Source of the DNA: a virus
Reading direction: 5' to 3' (one strand)
IMG/VR virus record: IMGVR_UViG_3300046171_000385
Location: 1 to 38,266 of that record
Length of the DNA: 38,266 bases
The notes under the pieces were generated by a model. That model ran no database searches and was not told the origin of the DNA. It saw nothing but the letters and a program-made list of their open reading frames with translations. Position numbers and translations under genes: made by a program. Numbering within the stretch: position 1 is the stretch's first letter; each line of letters begins with the position of its first letter. Positions 21,626-29,500 of the stretch are shown one piece after another.

Positions 21626-22060
21626 ATGGCGGGAAAGAGTTTCACAGCACAGCTTGAGGACTTCGAGCGGTTGACCGCGCAGAACCTCAAATACATCGCA
21701 TCCGAGGCTATTCAGGACGTTCTAGAGGCCGCCCAGACACCGCAGCGGGGTCTTACAAAGGGCGCAACATCTTTCGTAGAGGGTAAAATACCCGTCGCCG
21801 AAAGTGACCTCATCAACAGTCTGACTACGAATGGGACAGAGGGCGCAACAAGCTACACCGTCGCAATCTCAGGGTATGAGCTCGGCGATAGTATTGAGTT
21901 CGCCTGGACGGCCCCCTACGCCCTCAGAATGGAAGCCGGATTTAGTGGGACAGACAGCATGGGCCGGAAGTATGAGCATCCCGGTCGCCACTTCGTCGGG
22001 GCCAATGCACGGCGCTTTCCTGAGTTTGTCGAGGCCCGCGCTAAAGAGGTTCGCGGATGA
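21626..22060 (+). CDS. HK97 gp10-like tail-completion protein
   Basis: A 144-residue protein with the head of an HK97-gp10-type domain (FTAQLEDFERLTAQNLKYIA) and the characteristic end (APYALRMEAGFSG, HPGRHFVGANARRFPEFVEA). Such proteins join head and tail. The start ATG at 21626 has AAGGA seven bases upstream and lies three bases past the previous stop; the in-frame ATG at 21578 would overlap the minor head gene. ATGA overlap to the next gene. Confidence 0.78.
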   Translation: MAGKSFTAQLEDFERLTAQNLKYIASEAIQDVLEAAQTPQRGLTKGATSFVEGKIPVAESDLINSLTTNGTEGATSYTVAISGYELGDSIEFAWTAPYALRMEAGFSGTDSMGRKYEHPGRHFVGANARRFPEFVEARAKEVRG

Positions 22061-22449
22061 ACGAAAACGACATCGCCGAAGCGCTTGGCCGACAGTTGAA
22101 AACCTTAACCGATGCCCCACCCATCTATTGGGATAACCAGAACGTGCCAGGGTCGCAGGCGCGGCCGTATCTGGTGGTACAGATGGTTCCTGGCCAATCT
22201 CCGGCGCGCATCTCGGGCGGGCGGGTGCATGTCGGATTTATGCAGGTCACTGTGGTTTCAGAGGTAGGAAAATTCGCCACCCACGCCAACGAGGTCGCGG
22301 CCAAAATTGCAGCGCTTTTCCCGTATGAGATGACGCTTCCGTGCGGCGGCGGCAGGCTGACAATCACCAACGACACGCAGCCTGGTCCCGGCTTCAGAGA
22401 CGGCAGCAATTGGCGCAATACCGTCCAAGCTGAGTATTTCGCAACCTAA
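22057..22449 (+). CDS. Tail terminator-like protein (DUF4128-like)
   Basis: A 130-residue protein: AEALGRQLKTLTDAPPIYWD, then RPYLVVQMVPGQSPA, then GFMQVTVVSEVGKFATHANE. This matches the general pattern of lambda gpU/DUF4128 tail-terminator proteins, which form the hexameric ring capping the tail tube. Gene order (gp10-like, terminator, tail tube) is standard for siphophages. Coupled to the gp10-like gene by ATGA. Confidence 0.75.
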   Translation: MNENDIAEALGRQLKTLTDAPPIYWDNQNVPGSQARPYLVVQMVPGQSPARISGGRVHVGFMQVTVVSEVGKFATHANEVAAKIAALFPYEMTLPCGGGRLTITNDTQPGPGFRDGSNWRNTVQAEYFAT

Positions 22450-22461
22450 AGGATACCCAAC

Positions 22462-22719
22462 ATGACAAAGCGCAAAACCGCCACGGCGGAACAATCCCCC
22501 ATGGAAAACGACAACGCCATTACCGGCATCCTGCGGCCGGTCAAGCGCGGTGACATCACTGCGCCCAACCTGTTCACTAAGGGCGACGCGCCAAAGAAGG
22601 GCAGCCGCATCACCTTCAAAGTGAAAGGTAAGGCCTACAGCGCAATCGTTGCAGAGACGTTTGAAGCTAATGGGGAAACCGCGATCAGTTTCAAGGGCGG
22701 CATTACCGCCCAGAAATAG
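22462..22719 (+). CDS. Small tail-region protein (85 aa)
   Basis: Starts MTKRKTATAEQSPMENDNAI; about 25 disordered residues precede a small beta-rich domain (GDAPKKGSRITFKVKGKAYS, then EANGETAISFKGG). Located between the tail terminator and tail tube genes. No family recognised. Confidence 0.6.
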   Translation: MTKRKTATAEQSPMENDNAITGILRPVKRGDITAPNLFTKGDAPKKGSRITFKVKGKAYSAIVAETFEANGETAISFKGGITAQK

Positions 22720-22725
22720 CGGCCT

Positions 22726-22763
22726 TCCCGGCGGGTCGCTCCCTGATTGGGGTTTTGCCGGGA
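22726..22763 (+). terminator. Inverted repeat before the tail-tube gene (possible weak terminator or attenuator)
   Basis: TCCCGGC (22726-22732) and GCCGGGA (22757-22763) form a 7-bp stem around a 24-base loop that contains GGGGTTTT. The loop itself can form a small CCC/GGG hairpin followed by TTTT. It separates the small 85-residue gene from the tail-tube gene, whose own strong AAGGAG site follows. A partial terminator or mRNA-stability element is plausible. Confidence 0.35.
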
Positions 22764-22792
22764 TTAATCCCAAAATCTGAAGGAGACCTATC

Positions 22793-23257
22793 ATGGGTTT
22801 GCAATCTTCTATCGGCATTGCGGTTGCTATTTCCGCAGCACTGCCCACGACACACGACGCTGAAGCCGCAACAGGCTTTCCATCGCTGACTTATACTGCG
22901 GGCGGCAAGCTAAACGCGGCTCCGCCGATGAATGGTACCCGAGACATCGCTACGTTCGATAACCTCACCACTGGCGAAGAAGAGAAGCTTCCCGACATGT
23001 TCCGGGCGGGCAATGGTGAACTTTCGTTTGGATATGACGAAGATGACGCGGGCCAGGCTATTCTTGAAGCGGCCTATAGCGCGACTGACTCCGCCGGATC
23101 TACGGTCGCACTTGAGTTCACTCTGAACAACGGGACCAAGTTCTACCGCCTCGCAATCATCACATCTTACGAGCCGTCGGGTTCCGTCGGCAACGTTTTG
23201 ATGGCCACCGTCGGCTGCGAATTTAGCCGGAAGACGGTCAAGGTCGCCGCGGCCTAA
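22793..23257 (+). CDS. Major tail (tube) protein
   Basis: A 154-residue beta-rich protein: GFPSLTYTAGGKLNAAPPMN, DEDDAGQAILEAAYSATDSA, FYRLAIITSYEPSGSVGNVL and CEFSRKTVKV. The layout matches small siphophage tail-tube proteins that stack as hexamers. The strong AAGGAG site eight bases before the ATG and the hairpins on both sides fit a highly expressed gene. Position before the frameshifted chaperone confirms the assignment. Confidence 0.82.
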   Translation: MGLQSSIGIAVAISAALPTTHDAEAATGFPSLTYTAGGKLNAAPPMNGTRDIATFDNLTTGEEEKLPDMFRAGNGELSFGYDEDDAGQAILEAAYSATDSAGSTVALEFTLNNGTKFYRLAIITSYEPSGSVGNVLMATVGCEFSRKTVKVAAA

Positions 23258-23276
23258 TCGAATTCTGCGCAGAACC

Positions 23277-23307
23277 GGGGCGGCGGAACTGGTTCATCCG
23301 CTGCCCC
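23277..23307 (+). other. 11-bp RNA hairpin between tail-tube and chaperone genes
   Basis: GGGGCGGCGGA (23277-23287), a 9-base loop and TCCGCTGCCCC (23297-23307) pair with a single G-T wobble. No T run follows, so it is not a standard terminator. It would stabilise the 3' end of the tail-tube message or restrain transcription into the chaperone gene. Confidence 0.55.
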
Positions 23308-23339
23308 ACCCTGAACTCCGAACCACAAGGATCTAATTG

Positions 23340-23780
23340 ATGGATTTTGCTAAACTCACCGGCCAACCGGCTGTGATTGATGAAGGCCTTGAAGCGTTTG
23401 ACCTCAAACCCAAATGTTATGAAAATGGCGCGGGTGATCCCCTCGTGTTGACCATGCACCCCGCAGGTGGCACCCGCTTCAAGAAAGCCGTGCGCAAGAT
23501 GCACATTAAGGTGTCGCGCTCCGAAAAGGAGGCCGAGGAAGCGTCCGGCGAAATGACCGAAGACGAACTCGAATCGGAGATCCGCACCCAGGACAGCCGC
23601 ACAAGCGAGTTGCTGGCCCGGTGCTGCGATGGCTGGAACATGACGGACGGCAAGGAGCCCATCCCCTTCACCGTTGAGAACTGCACCGAACTGTTTAAGC
23701 AGATCGAACCCCTTCGTGCTGAAGTGGATGGGGCAATGACCGCGCGGGGAAAGTCAACGAAGGCGAAAAAGACCGCCTAA
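23340..23780 (+). CDS. Tail assembly chaperone, lambda gpG-like
   Basis: A 146-residue, acidic, soluble-looking protein (MDFAKLTGQPAVIDEGLEAF, FKKAVRKMHIKVSRSEKEAE, EEASGEMTEDELESE) between tail-tube and tape-measure genes, the place of lambda G. Near its end the sequence G GGA AAG (23747-23753) is in exactly the right frame for -1 slippage into the next ORF. The start ATG at 23340 has AAGGA upstream. It is expected to bind the tape measure and recruit tail-tube subunits. Confidence 0.82.
   Translation: MDFAKLTGQPAVIDEGLEAFDLKPKCYENGAGDPLVLTMHPAGGTRFKKAVRKMHIKVSRSEKEAEEASGEMTEDELESEIRTQDSRTSELLARCCDGWNMTDGKEPIPFTVENCTELFKQIEPLRAEVDGAMTARGKSTKAKKTA
23747..23753 (+). other. Programmed -1 frameshift site GGGAAAG
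   Basis: Zero-frame codons are CGG GGA AAG, so the heptamer reads X XXY YYZ, the same slippery sequence that lambda uses between G and T. The zero frame stops 27 bases later at 23780, whereas the -1 frame stays open for another 143 codons. An A run (GCGAAAAAG, 23762-23770) eight bases downstream is a weaker alternative. Confidence 0.82.
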
Positions 23781-24184
23781 TCCTGTGGGCGCGTCAACTG
23801 GCTTGGCTCCAGTGCTCCGACACCGAAAAGGGGCCGGATCGCTGGGACCAGCTGGAGCGCGGGTCGCACATCTTGCCCAATTGGGGCGAATTAATCGACG
23901 CGCAGCAAATCCTTAGTCGCGTGGGGCTTTACGGGCCGCAGGGCATGGATATTGGCCCGATACAGGCAGGGCCGGTCATGGACTACTTGACCGCTACGGG
24001 CGGCATTTCATCGCCCTATGAGCTGGACGTCGCATTGATGGCCTCAGCGGCTTACGTGGCCGAATACCGGCGATCTAATAGCACGAGTACAGACGCCCCG
24101 TGGGACTGGCCTAAGACTGAGTGCGACCTCGCTATATTCGACAGGCAGCAAGAGCGGGCGATGCGGTCAATGATGGGGGATTAG
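23753..24184 (+). CDS. Frameshift extension of the tail chaperone (lambda gpGT-like)
   Basis: This ORF has no good start codon of its own. In the -1 frame the sequence reads on as VNEGEKDRLILWARQLAWLQ, then DTEKGPDRWDQLERGSHILP, and on to a stop at 24184. Fused to the upstream protein it gives about 281 residues. In lambda the analogous GT product, made in a minority of translations, bridges tape measure and tail tube. The sequence NWGELIDAQQILSRVGLYG suggests a folded T-like domain. Annotating it alone from the TTG at 23873 would lose its first 40 residues. Confidence 0.78.
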   Translation, partial: VNEGEKDRLILWARQLAWLQCSDTEKGPDRWDQLERGSHILPNWGELIDAQQILSRVGLYGPQGMDIGPIQAGPVMDYLTATGGISSPYELDVALMASAAYVAEYRRSNSTSTDAPWDWPKTECDLAIFDRQQERAMRSMMGD

Positions 24185-24185
24185 G

Positions 24186-24821
24186 CTAGCCGGTCTTTTC
24201 ATTGGGAAGTGCAGACGCAATTCGCGCGGGGAGCTCATAGGAATATACCAAAAACAAGCGTGTGAAATCGCGGCCGCGCTCAACGTCGTCAATAGATGGA
24301 GCCTCTTCGTCGTGAGCCCCTTCGTTACCAAGGAATTTTACTGTATCTAATAGCTTGATTAACGTGTCTGGGACCGCTTCTGCCTTCTGAAGTGCGCGTA
24401 TGCGCGCATTAAGCATACCTTTTCCTTCAGGGTTAAGATCGCGAACCGTAAGTTCCACAGTTTTTCGGAACATGATCGCGGAGCTCATCAATCGGCCGTC
24501 CGCGAAGTTTGCCTCAGCTTCAGAGAAAGCCTGCTGAATTTGACGGGGTAAATTATCGACGACTTCGACAGGTGGCACCGAAGGCGCGGAACTGAGTATC
24601 CTAAAATTATCGAAAAATGTTTCACCCGATCGGCCAGCTGCATTACCAACGGCGTCGTTACCTCTCTTTTCGATATATAAAATAATTCCGCGATCACACA
24701 CTGGACAAGTGGCGAATAAATTTCCTGTTCCGCCGTCTATTGAGACGACTGAATGGGTTGTGAAACCGACATTTTTGGTTAAGCAGCCCACATGCGGGCA
24801 ATTGAAAGGGACGGTACCCAT
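24186..24821 (-). CDS. Zinc-ribbon plus DUF4145 (HEPN-like) protein in the tail island
   Basis: A 211-residue protein on the strand opposite the tail genes. Residues 1-50 hold a zinc ribbon (C8, C13, C39, C42). Residues 90-205 are helical and match DUF4145: QIQQAFSEAEANFADGRLMS, SAIMFRKTVELTVRDLN, then the hallmark FLGNEGAHDEE at 163-173. DUF4145 is related to HEPN folds and often sits in restriction or other defence loci. It meets the chaperone gene tail to tail with one base between stops and no terminator. GAGGA lies about ten bases before the ATG. Carried by the phage but not needed for tails, it looks like a lysogenic-conversion or anti-phage gene. The DUF call is strong; the function is not known. 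Confidence 0.82.
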   Translation of the reverse strand: MGTVPFNCPHVGCLTKNVGFTTHSVVSIDGGTGNLFATCPVCDRGIILYIEKRGNDAVGNAAGRSGETFFDNFRILSSAPSVPPVEVVDNLPRQIQQAFSEAEANFADGRLMSSAIMFRKTVELTVRDLNPEGKGMLNARIRALQKAEAVPDTLIKLLDTVKFLGNEGAHDEEAPSIDDVERGRDFTRLFLVYSYELPARIASALPNEKTG

Positions 24822-25226
24822 GCCTCATAATCCTCAAATTGCAGTACTGAATTCGACAGTTCCAATATCCAGCGATTCCGCAAATCTAACACGCCTACTG
24901 TTGTCGCACTACGGTTACCTCGGATCCGCTGAGAAGGGCCAATTTACCACAGTGCTGATCATGGAGATTGGAGCTCGCGACGCAAAAGCGAGAACAGCTT
25001 AACCTCACCTTGATCTTCTGGATAAGTGTGGTCCCTAGCAGCCTTGAGCATATCCGAGGTAGGGCCGCTCAACTCAAACTGAAACAACTTCACCCACTGC
25101 ATCTTGTGCTCACTGATGATCACAAGCAGTATCTTGTGGATTCCATCAGCGCCGATCACAACGTCACATTTAAATGTGCGCCACCGTTGACAGAAGTAAA
25201 CACAATATTAGATAAGAGCGCATAGG
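24822..25226. other. Ambiguous 405-base stretch inside the tail island
   Basis: No gene here can be supported. Three competing ORFs exist: a 61-codon plus-strand ORF from 24820 to 25002, an 86-codon plus-strand ORF ending at 25225, and a minus-strand ORF (25159-24959, GTG start) with a plausible hydrophobic core (KILLVIISEHKMQWVKLFQF). None has a clear ribosome site or a known family. The DNA is less GC-rich than the phage average. Promoters for the divergent DUF4145 and toxin genes must lie here; I see no convincing boxes. Confidence 0.4.
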
Positions 25227-25472
25227 ATGAGTCGACGAAGACACCCAAACAAGGAAATCGAAGCGGCAGTCGCCTACGCGGAAAGTAAAGGCTGGCGGTA
25301 CGTTAAAGCAGGAAAAAGCGCTCATGTTTGGTGCCGACTTTACTGCGAGTTCGCTGATCGAGAGGGGTGTCGTGTGTCGGTGAATTCTACACCGAGAAGT
25401 CCGCATAATCACGCATCAAAGATCGTGAAGGCAGTGGATGGATGCACACACATAGCTGATGAAGGAGGCTGA
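25227..25472 (+). CDS. HicA-like toxin
   Basis: An 81-residue protein (RRRHPNKEIEAAVAYAESKG, WRYVKAGKSAHVWCRLYC, VNSTPRSPHNHASKIVKAVD). It fits a HicA-like dsRBD fold: helix, three strands with a central Gly/His (GKSAHVW, catalytic His candidate), helix. HicA toxins are mRNA interferases. Its partner starts three bases after its stop with a strong AAGGAGG, so the pair is a toxin-antitoxin operon, toxin first as in hicAB. The sequence differs from classical HicA in lacking the GSHH motif. Assignment rests on pattern recognition. Confidence 0.7.
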   Translation: MSRRRHPNKEIEAAVAYAESKGWRYVKAGKSAHVWCRLYCEFADREGCRVSVNSTPRSPHNHASKIVKAVDGCTHIADEGG

Positions 25473-25474
25473 AA

Positions 25475-25996
25475 ATGACTGTGTATGACTTTACTTTTGT
25501 GGTTGATGCCGACCCTGATGATGAGGCTTTCGAGGATCGCTTCATTGAGGCTGGTTGTGATGATGCAACGTTTGTTCTGATGCGAGGCAACGCGCTGCTC
25601 AGCTTCGACCGAGAAGGCGACTCCTATAAGGAGGCAGTCCTATCAGCATATGAGCAAATTCTGCAGGCTGGTGCGGGTATCGTTCGGTTTGAGCCAGATT
25701 TTTTGGTAAGCGCTGCGGAGATTGCGGCTCGAACAAATATGACGAAACAGGCGATTGGCATGTTCATCAAGGGTGAGCGACGCGACGGTTTCCCCGCACC
25801 GAACACTCGTGTGAATTCCGCAAGCCCCCTATGGGACTGGGTGGAAGTTTCGCGATGGATGGTTGATCACGGTAAGCTGAACGCTGATGTGTATCGTGAT
25901 GCGCTAGTATCGCGGATCATTAACGTCGGAACTCAAGTCAACAATTTGACCGGGGAACGCAGCGTTAATATACGTGAGATGCTGGCAGCAGCTTGA
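25475..25996 (+). CDS. HicB-like antitoxin/HTH regulator
   Basis: A 173-residue protein. The N-terminal 75 residues (YDFTFVVDADPDDEAFEDRF, AGCDDATFVLMRGNALLSFD) look like a ferredoxin-type fold that could block the toxin. Residues about 78-105 form a helix-turn-helix (SAAEIAARTNMTKQAIGMFI, then KGERRDGFPAP). Antitoxin plus DNA-binding autorepressor is the usual arrangement. AAGGAGG precedes the ATG by six bases, a stronger site than the toxin's, as expected for antitoxin excess. Followed by a terminator hairpin. Confidence 0.72.
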   Translation: MTVYDFTFVVDADPDDEAFEDRFIEAGCDDATFVLMRGNALLSFDREGDSYKEAVLSAYEQILQAGAGIVRFEPDFLVSAAEIAARTNMTKQAIGMFIKGERRDGFPAPNTRVNSASPLWDWVEVSRWMVDHGKLNADVYRDALVSRIINVGTQVNNLTGERSVNIREMLAAA

Positions 25997-26004
25997 TATT
26001 TTGA

Positions 26005-26024
26005 GGCATTCCTTCGGGAGTGCC
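26005..26024. terminator. Bidirectional hairpin between convergent genes
   Basis: GGCATTCC, TTCG loop, GGAGTGCC: an 8-bp stem with one T-G wobble and a UUCG tetraloop, placed between the converging antitoxin and secreted-protein genes. The T run is poor on both sides, so termination may be partial. Confidence 0.65.
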
Positions 26025-26455
26025 TATTGCTTGATTGTATACTTGATCTGCATCTCGGCAAGTTCAGGAATTGCCGCGTAAGCCTGAAATCCAAATCCTT
26101 CAATATAGGTAAATCCTGACGTTAGAAAAGTTTCGCCACTATACAGGCGATAGTTGAGCTTTCCGCTTTCGCAAGTCGCGGCCCCAACGATATAAGCATT
26201 GCTGCCTCTACGCGAATACGACCAGTCTTCGATTTTGCATTCACCAGTTAAATTGCTGGTGACTGCAAGTGTAACGGCCTCAATCTGAGGCGGCAGGGCG
26301 TCATAGCATTTGAGTCGAGCCTTTTCGTCAGTCTGCATCGCAAAGCAGGCGCGATATGCCTTCGACAATTTCAGCGTTGCCTCTGCCACATCAGCGGATA
26401 ACTGGGCAGGGATAAGGCTGATAGCCGGCCCCGCAAGCGCAATAATTTTAAGCAA
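26024..26455 (-). CDS. Secreted VasI-like protein (143 aa), TTG start
   Basis: A 143-residue protein with an N-terminal export signal (MLKIIALAGPAISLIPAQLS, cleavage likely after ADVA) and a mature part containing YRACFAMQTDEKARLKCYDA. This Cys-x(n)-D-x-x-x-R-L-x-C-Y-D pattern resembles VasI/TagQ-type and related periplasmic proteins. Two more Cys residues (GECKIED, ATCES) could form a second disulphide. The start is TTG at 26455 with GGGAG eight bases upstream. Encoded against the tail genes and dispensable for particles, it is probably a lysogenic-conversion (moron) gene acting in the periplasm. Confidence 0.68.
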   Translation of the reverse strand: MLKIIALAGPAISLIPAQLSADVAEATLKLSKAYRACFAMQTDEKARLKCYDALPPQIEAVTLAVTSNLTGECKIEDWSYSRRGSNAYIVGAATCESGKLNYRLYSGETFLTSGFTYIEGFGFQAYAAIPELAEMQIKYTIKQ

Positions 26456-26523
26456 TTTAAATCTCCCAATGAACCGCTGCCAAGCTAGGTCAGCGGCCTT
26501 TGGCGTTCAAGAAAGCATCCCAT

Positions 26524-29500
26524 ATGAGCATCAATTACGCCGAACTTGTCCTTGGTGCAGAAACCTCTGGACTGCTAAGGGCAAAAGCTGACCTTTCGTC
26601 GGTCACGCGTGCCGGGACGCAAACCGAGCAGGGCGTCAAAAGAGCAATGTCTGGCGTGGAGACCGCGGTCAAAAAGGTGCCAATGGCGGCGGAAGAGGCT
26701 GCCAGAGGCTTTGACGATCTGCGCACTTCGCTAGACCCCCTCTACGCTGCATCCAAGCGTTATGAGGCGGCTTCGATGCAGGCTGCCGCTGCGGTAAAAT
26801 CAGGCGCTGCAACACAGGCGCAGGCGAACAGTGTACTTGATCTCGCAGAGGCCCGATATCTTGGGGTTGGCAAGGCTGCGAATACATCGAACGCAGCGGT
26901 GAAAGCTGCGACTGGCGGCATGAGTTCATTTGCCTTCCAGAGCCGTATGGCAGCAATGCAGCTTAGCCAAGTTGCGCAGCAAACGGCAGCGGGTGGCGGC
27001 TTTATTAGAGCTTTGGCGATCCAGTTGCCTGATCTCGCATTGGGATTTGGTGCGGTTGGTATTGCCGCTGGTGTCGCGGCTGGCGTCCTTCTCCCGATGG
27101 CGGCGAATTTTATCACGGGTGCGGACAATGCCGAGGAATTGGACGACGCGCTCGACAGCTTGGCGCAAACGTCTCGTGAGTACATTGAGATCAACAAAAC
27201 GACCAAGCAGTCAGTCAGTGCACTGGCTTTGGAATTTGGCGGTTTTTCCGCCGAGATCCAGCGCACCTATGAAATTCTGCAAGGCGTCGCGTTTGAGCGG
27301 ACGTTAGACAGCTTGGGTGTTGCAATCGCGGCGCTTGACGTTTCTCGGCTTGAATTTTTGGTTGGGGTTTTCCAGCAAGGGCAGGGCGAAATCGAAGCGT
27401 TCAACCAGAACTACAATGATGCCCTCGCGGAAATTAAAGAAAGTTTCGGGCTGACTGGCTCCCAAGCTGAGGAGTTTCTCGGTCAGTTAAACGCTCTAAA
27501 AACCGCCGACGGGCCAGATGAGATCGTAAGAGCCGCAGATCAGCTTAACGCCTTTCTGATCGAGTCCTATGGCAGCGCACGCAAGATCCCGCCTGAACTT
27601 CGCGACATGGTTCAGCGACTTGGCGAGGCCCAGACTGTTGCGGCGCGTGTTGCCGCGAATGTGGATGGGTCAGCCGATAGCGCGAACGCGGCAGCAACGG
27701 CGGCAGCTAACCTGTCCGGTCAGCTATCTGTTGCTGCGCAGTACGCCGGGCAGCTCGCAGCAAACTTGGCAATGGCTCCCGCAGGTATCCAGGCCTTCCA
27801 AGATCAAGCGGCGCAGCTTACAGCTCAAATCAGCGCGCTAGATGCTGGCTACAGTCAAATCACAGCTAGCGCGGCTGGTTACCGCAAAGAGCTCGAACAG
27901 AAGTACGGTCTTGCTGATGCAGCCAACGCAGCCGAAGAGGCGTATATTTCCGGCGTTATTAATCGACAGGTCAAAGAATATACCAACGTTCAAGAGTTGA
28001 GCAAAGCTTACAGTGATAAGGTTACGGCGCTTAACAAGGTCCGAACATCGGGCGCGGCGGCGGGGGCTTCGACGGCAAAAGGTATGAAAGCGGCCGCGAA
28101 GGAAGCTGAAAAACTTGCCGATGAAATCGAGCGCCTAGAGTTGGACGCTGATCCTCTCAAGAAGTACAACGCCGAGCTTGCAAACCTGGACGCCTTGGTA
28201 GCAAACGGCTTGAGCGATGGCGCTTACCGAAAGGCGGTTGCTGAACTTAATGACGAGTTTGCAAACAGCGATCCGATGATCTCGAAAGCTGGTGATGCGA
28301 TTGGCGACTTTGTGGCCGGTGGTATGCGCGACTTTGGCGACCTGCTTGGCGCGTTCAAGGACATGCTTAAGGAAATGATTGCCACGGCGATCGCCAACCC
28401 GATCAAGCTGGCACTATTGGGCGCAGGCGGTGGCTTGGCGGGCACCGCGGCGCAGGCGGCAGGAATTGGCCCCGGCGGCGGTATCATCGGCAGCTTGGGT
28501 AGCGGCGGCGGGTTGCTGGGCAGTATCGGTGGCTCCATCGGCGCTCTGACAAGCGGTCTTGGCGCGGGATTCAACATGGCGCTGGGTGGAATGACCTCAG
28601 GCGGCCTGACTGGTCTCGGTAGCGTTCTTAGCACACAACTTGGCGCGGCTACCGCGTCTGTGGGGGCATTTGGCGCGGCATTGGGTGCGATTGCGCTTCC
28701 ATTGGCCGGCGTGGCGGCAGTGTTCTCGTTTTTCAAGAAATCAGTCAAGGAATTGGACTCCGGTCTGCGGATCACCGTGGAGGGCATGGACGCCCTGGTA
28801 GAGTCATTCCGCAAGACGGAAACCAAGCGTTTCTGGGGCCTGTCTAAAAGGGTGCGCACCAGCTACACTGCGCTTGAAGCCGAAGCCGCTGCTCCGATCA
28901 TCTCGACAATTGAGGGGCTGGCCAACAGCGTCGTTGAAATGGGGGATGTGTTCGGCTTCGCAGCAAGCAATATCGATCGTGCGAGCGTAAGCCTCAAGAT
29001 TTCTACCAAGGGTCTTTCAGATGCAGAAATAGAAGAGGCCATTTCCGGAGAAATGAACCGTCTTGCTGATGTGTTTGCGGATTCTATCGTGGGGACGTTC
29101 GACGAGGTTGTGACCGAAATGGTGTCGCACCAGACACCCATCATGAAGCTGTTCAATATTTCGGGGCTGATCACAGAAGTCACGTCCACCGTCGAGCGGG
29201 TGAACGAAGAGTTCGAAGCTCTGAAAAAAGAGGGTGAAGGGTCATATGATGCCCTTAGCCGTCTGGTGAACAGCTTGAACGGCATGAACGCCATTTTCGA
29301 CACACTAGGCCTGACTATGTATCAGGTCACGCTTGCAGGGGCGGATATGGCGAGTTCGCTTGTCGACCTGTTCGGGGATCTGGAAACGGCCAACACGGCG
29401 ACGACAGCCTACTATCAGGCATTCTATTCGGAGGGCGAACGGATCTCGACCCTGACGCGGCAGCTCACGACCGCATTCGAGGGGTTGGGCGAAACCATGC

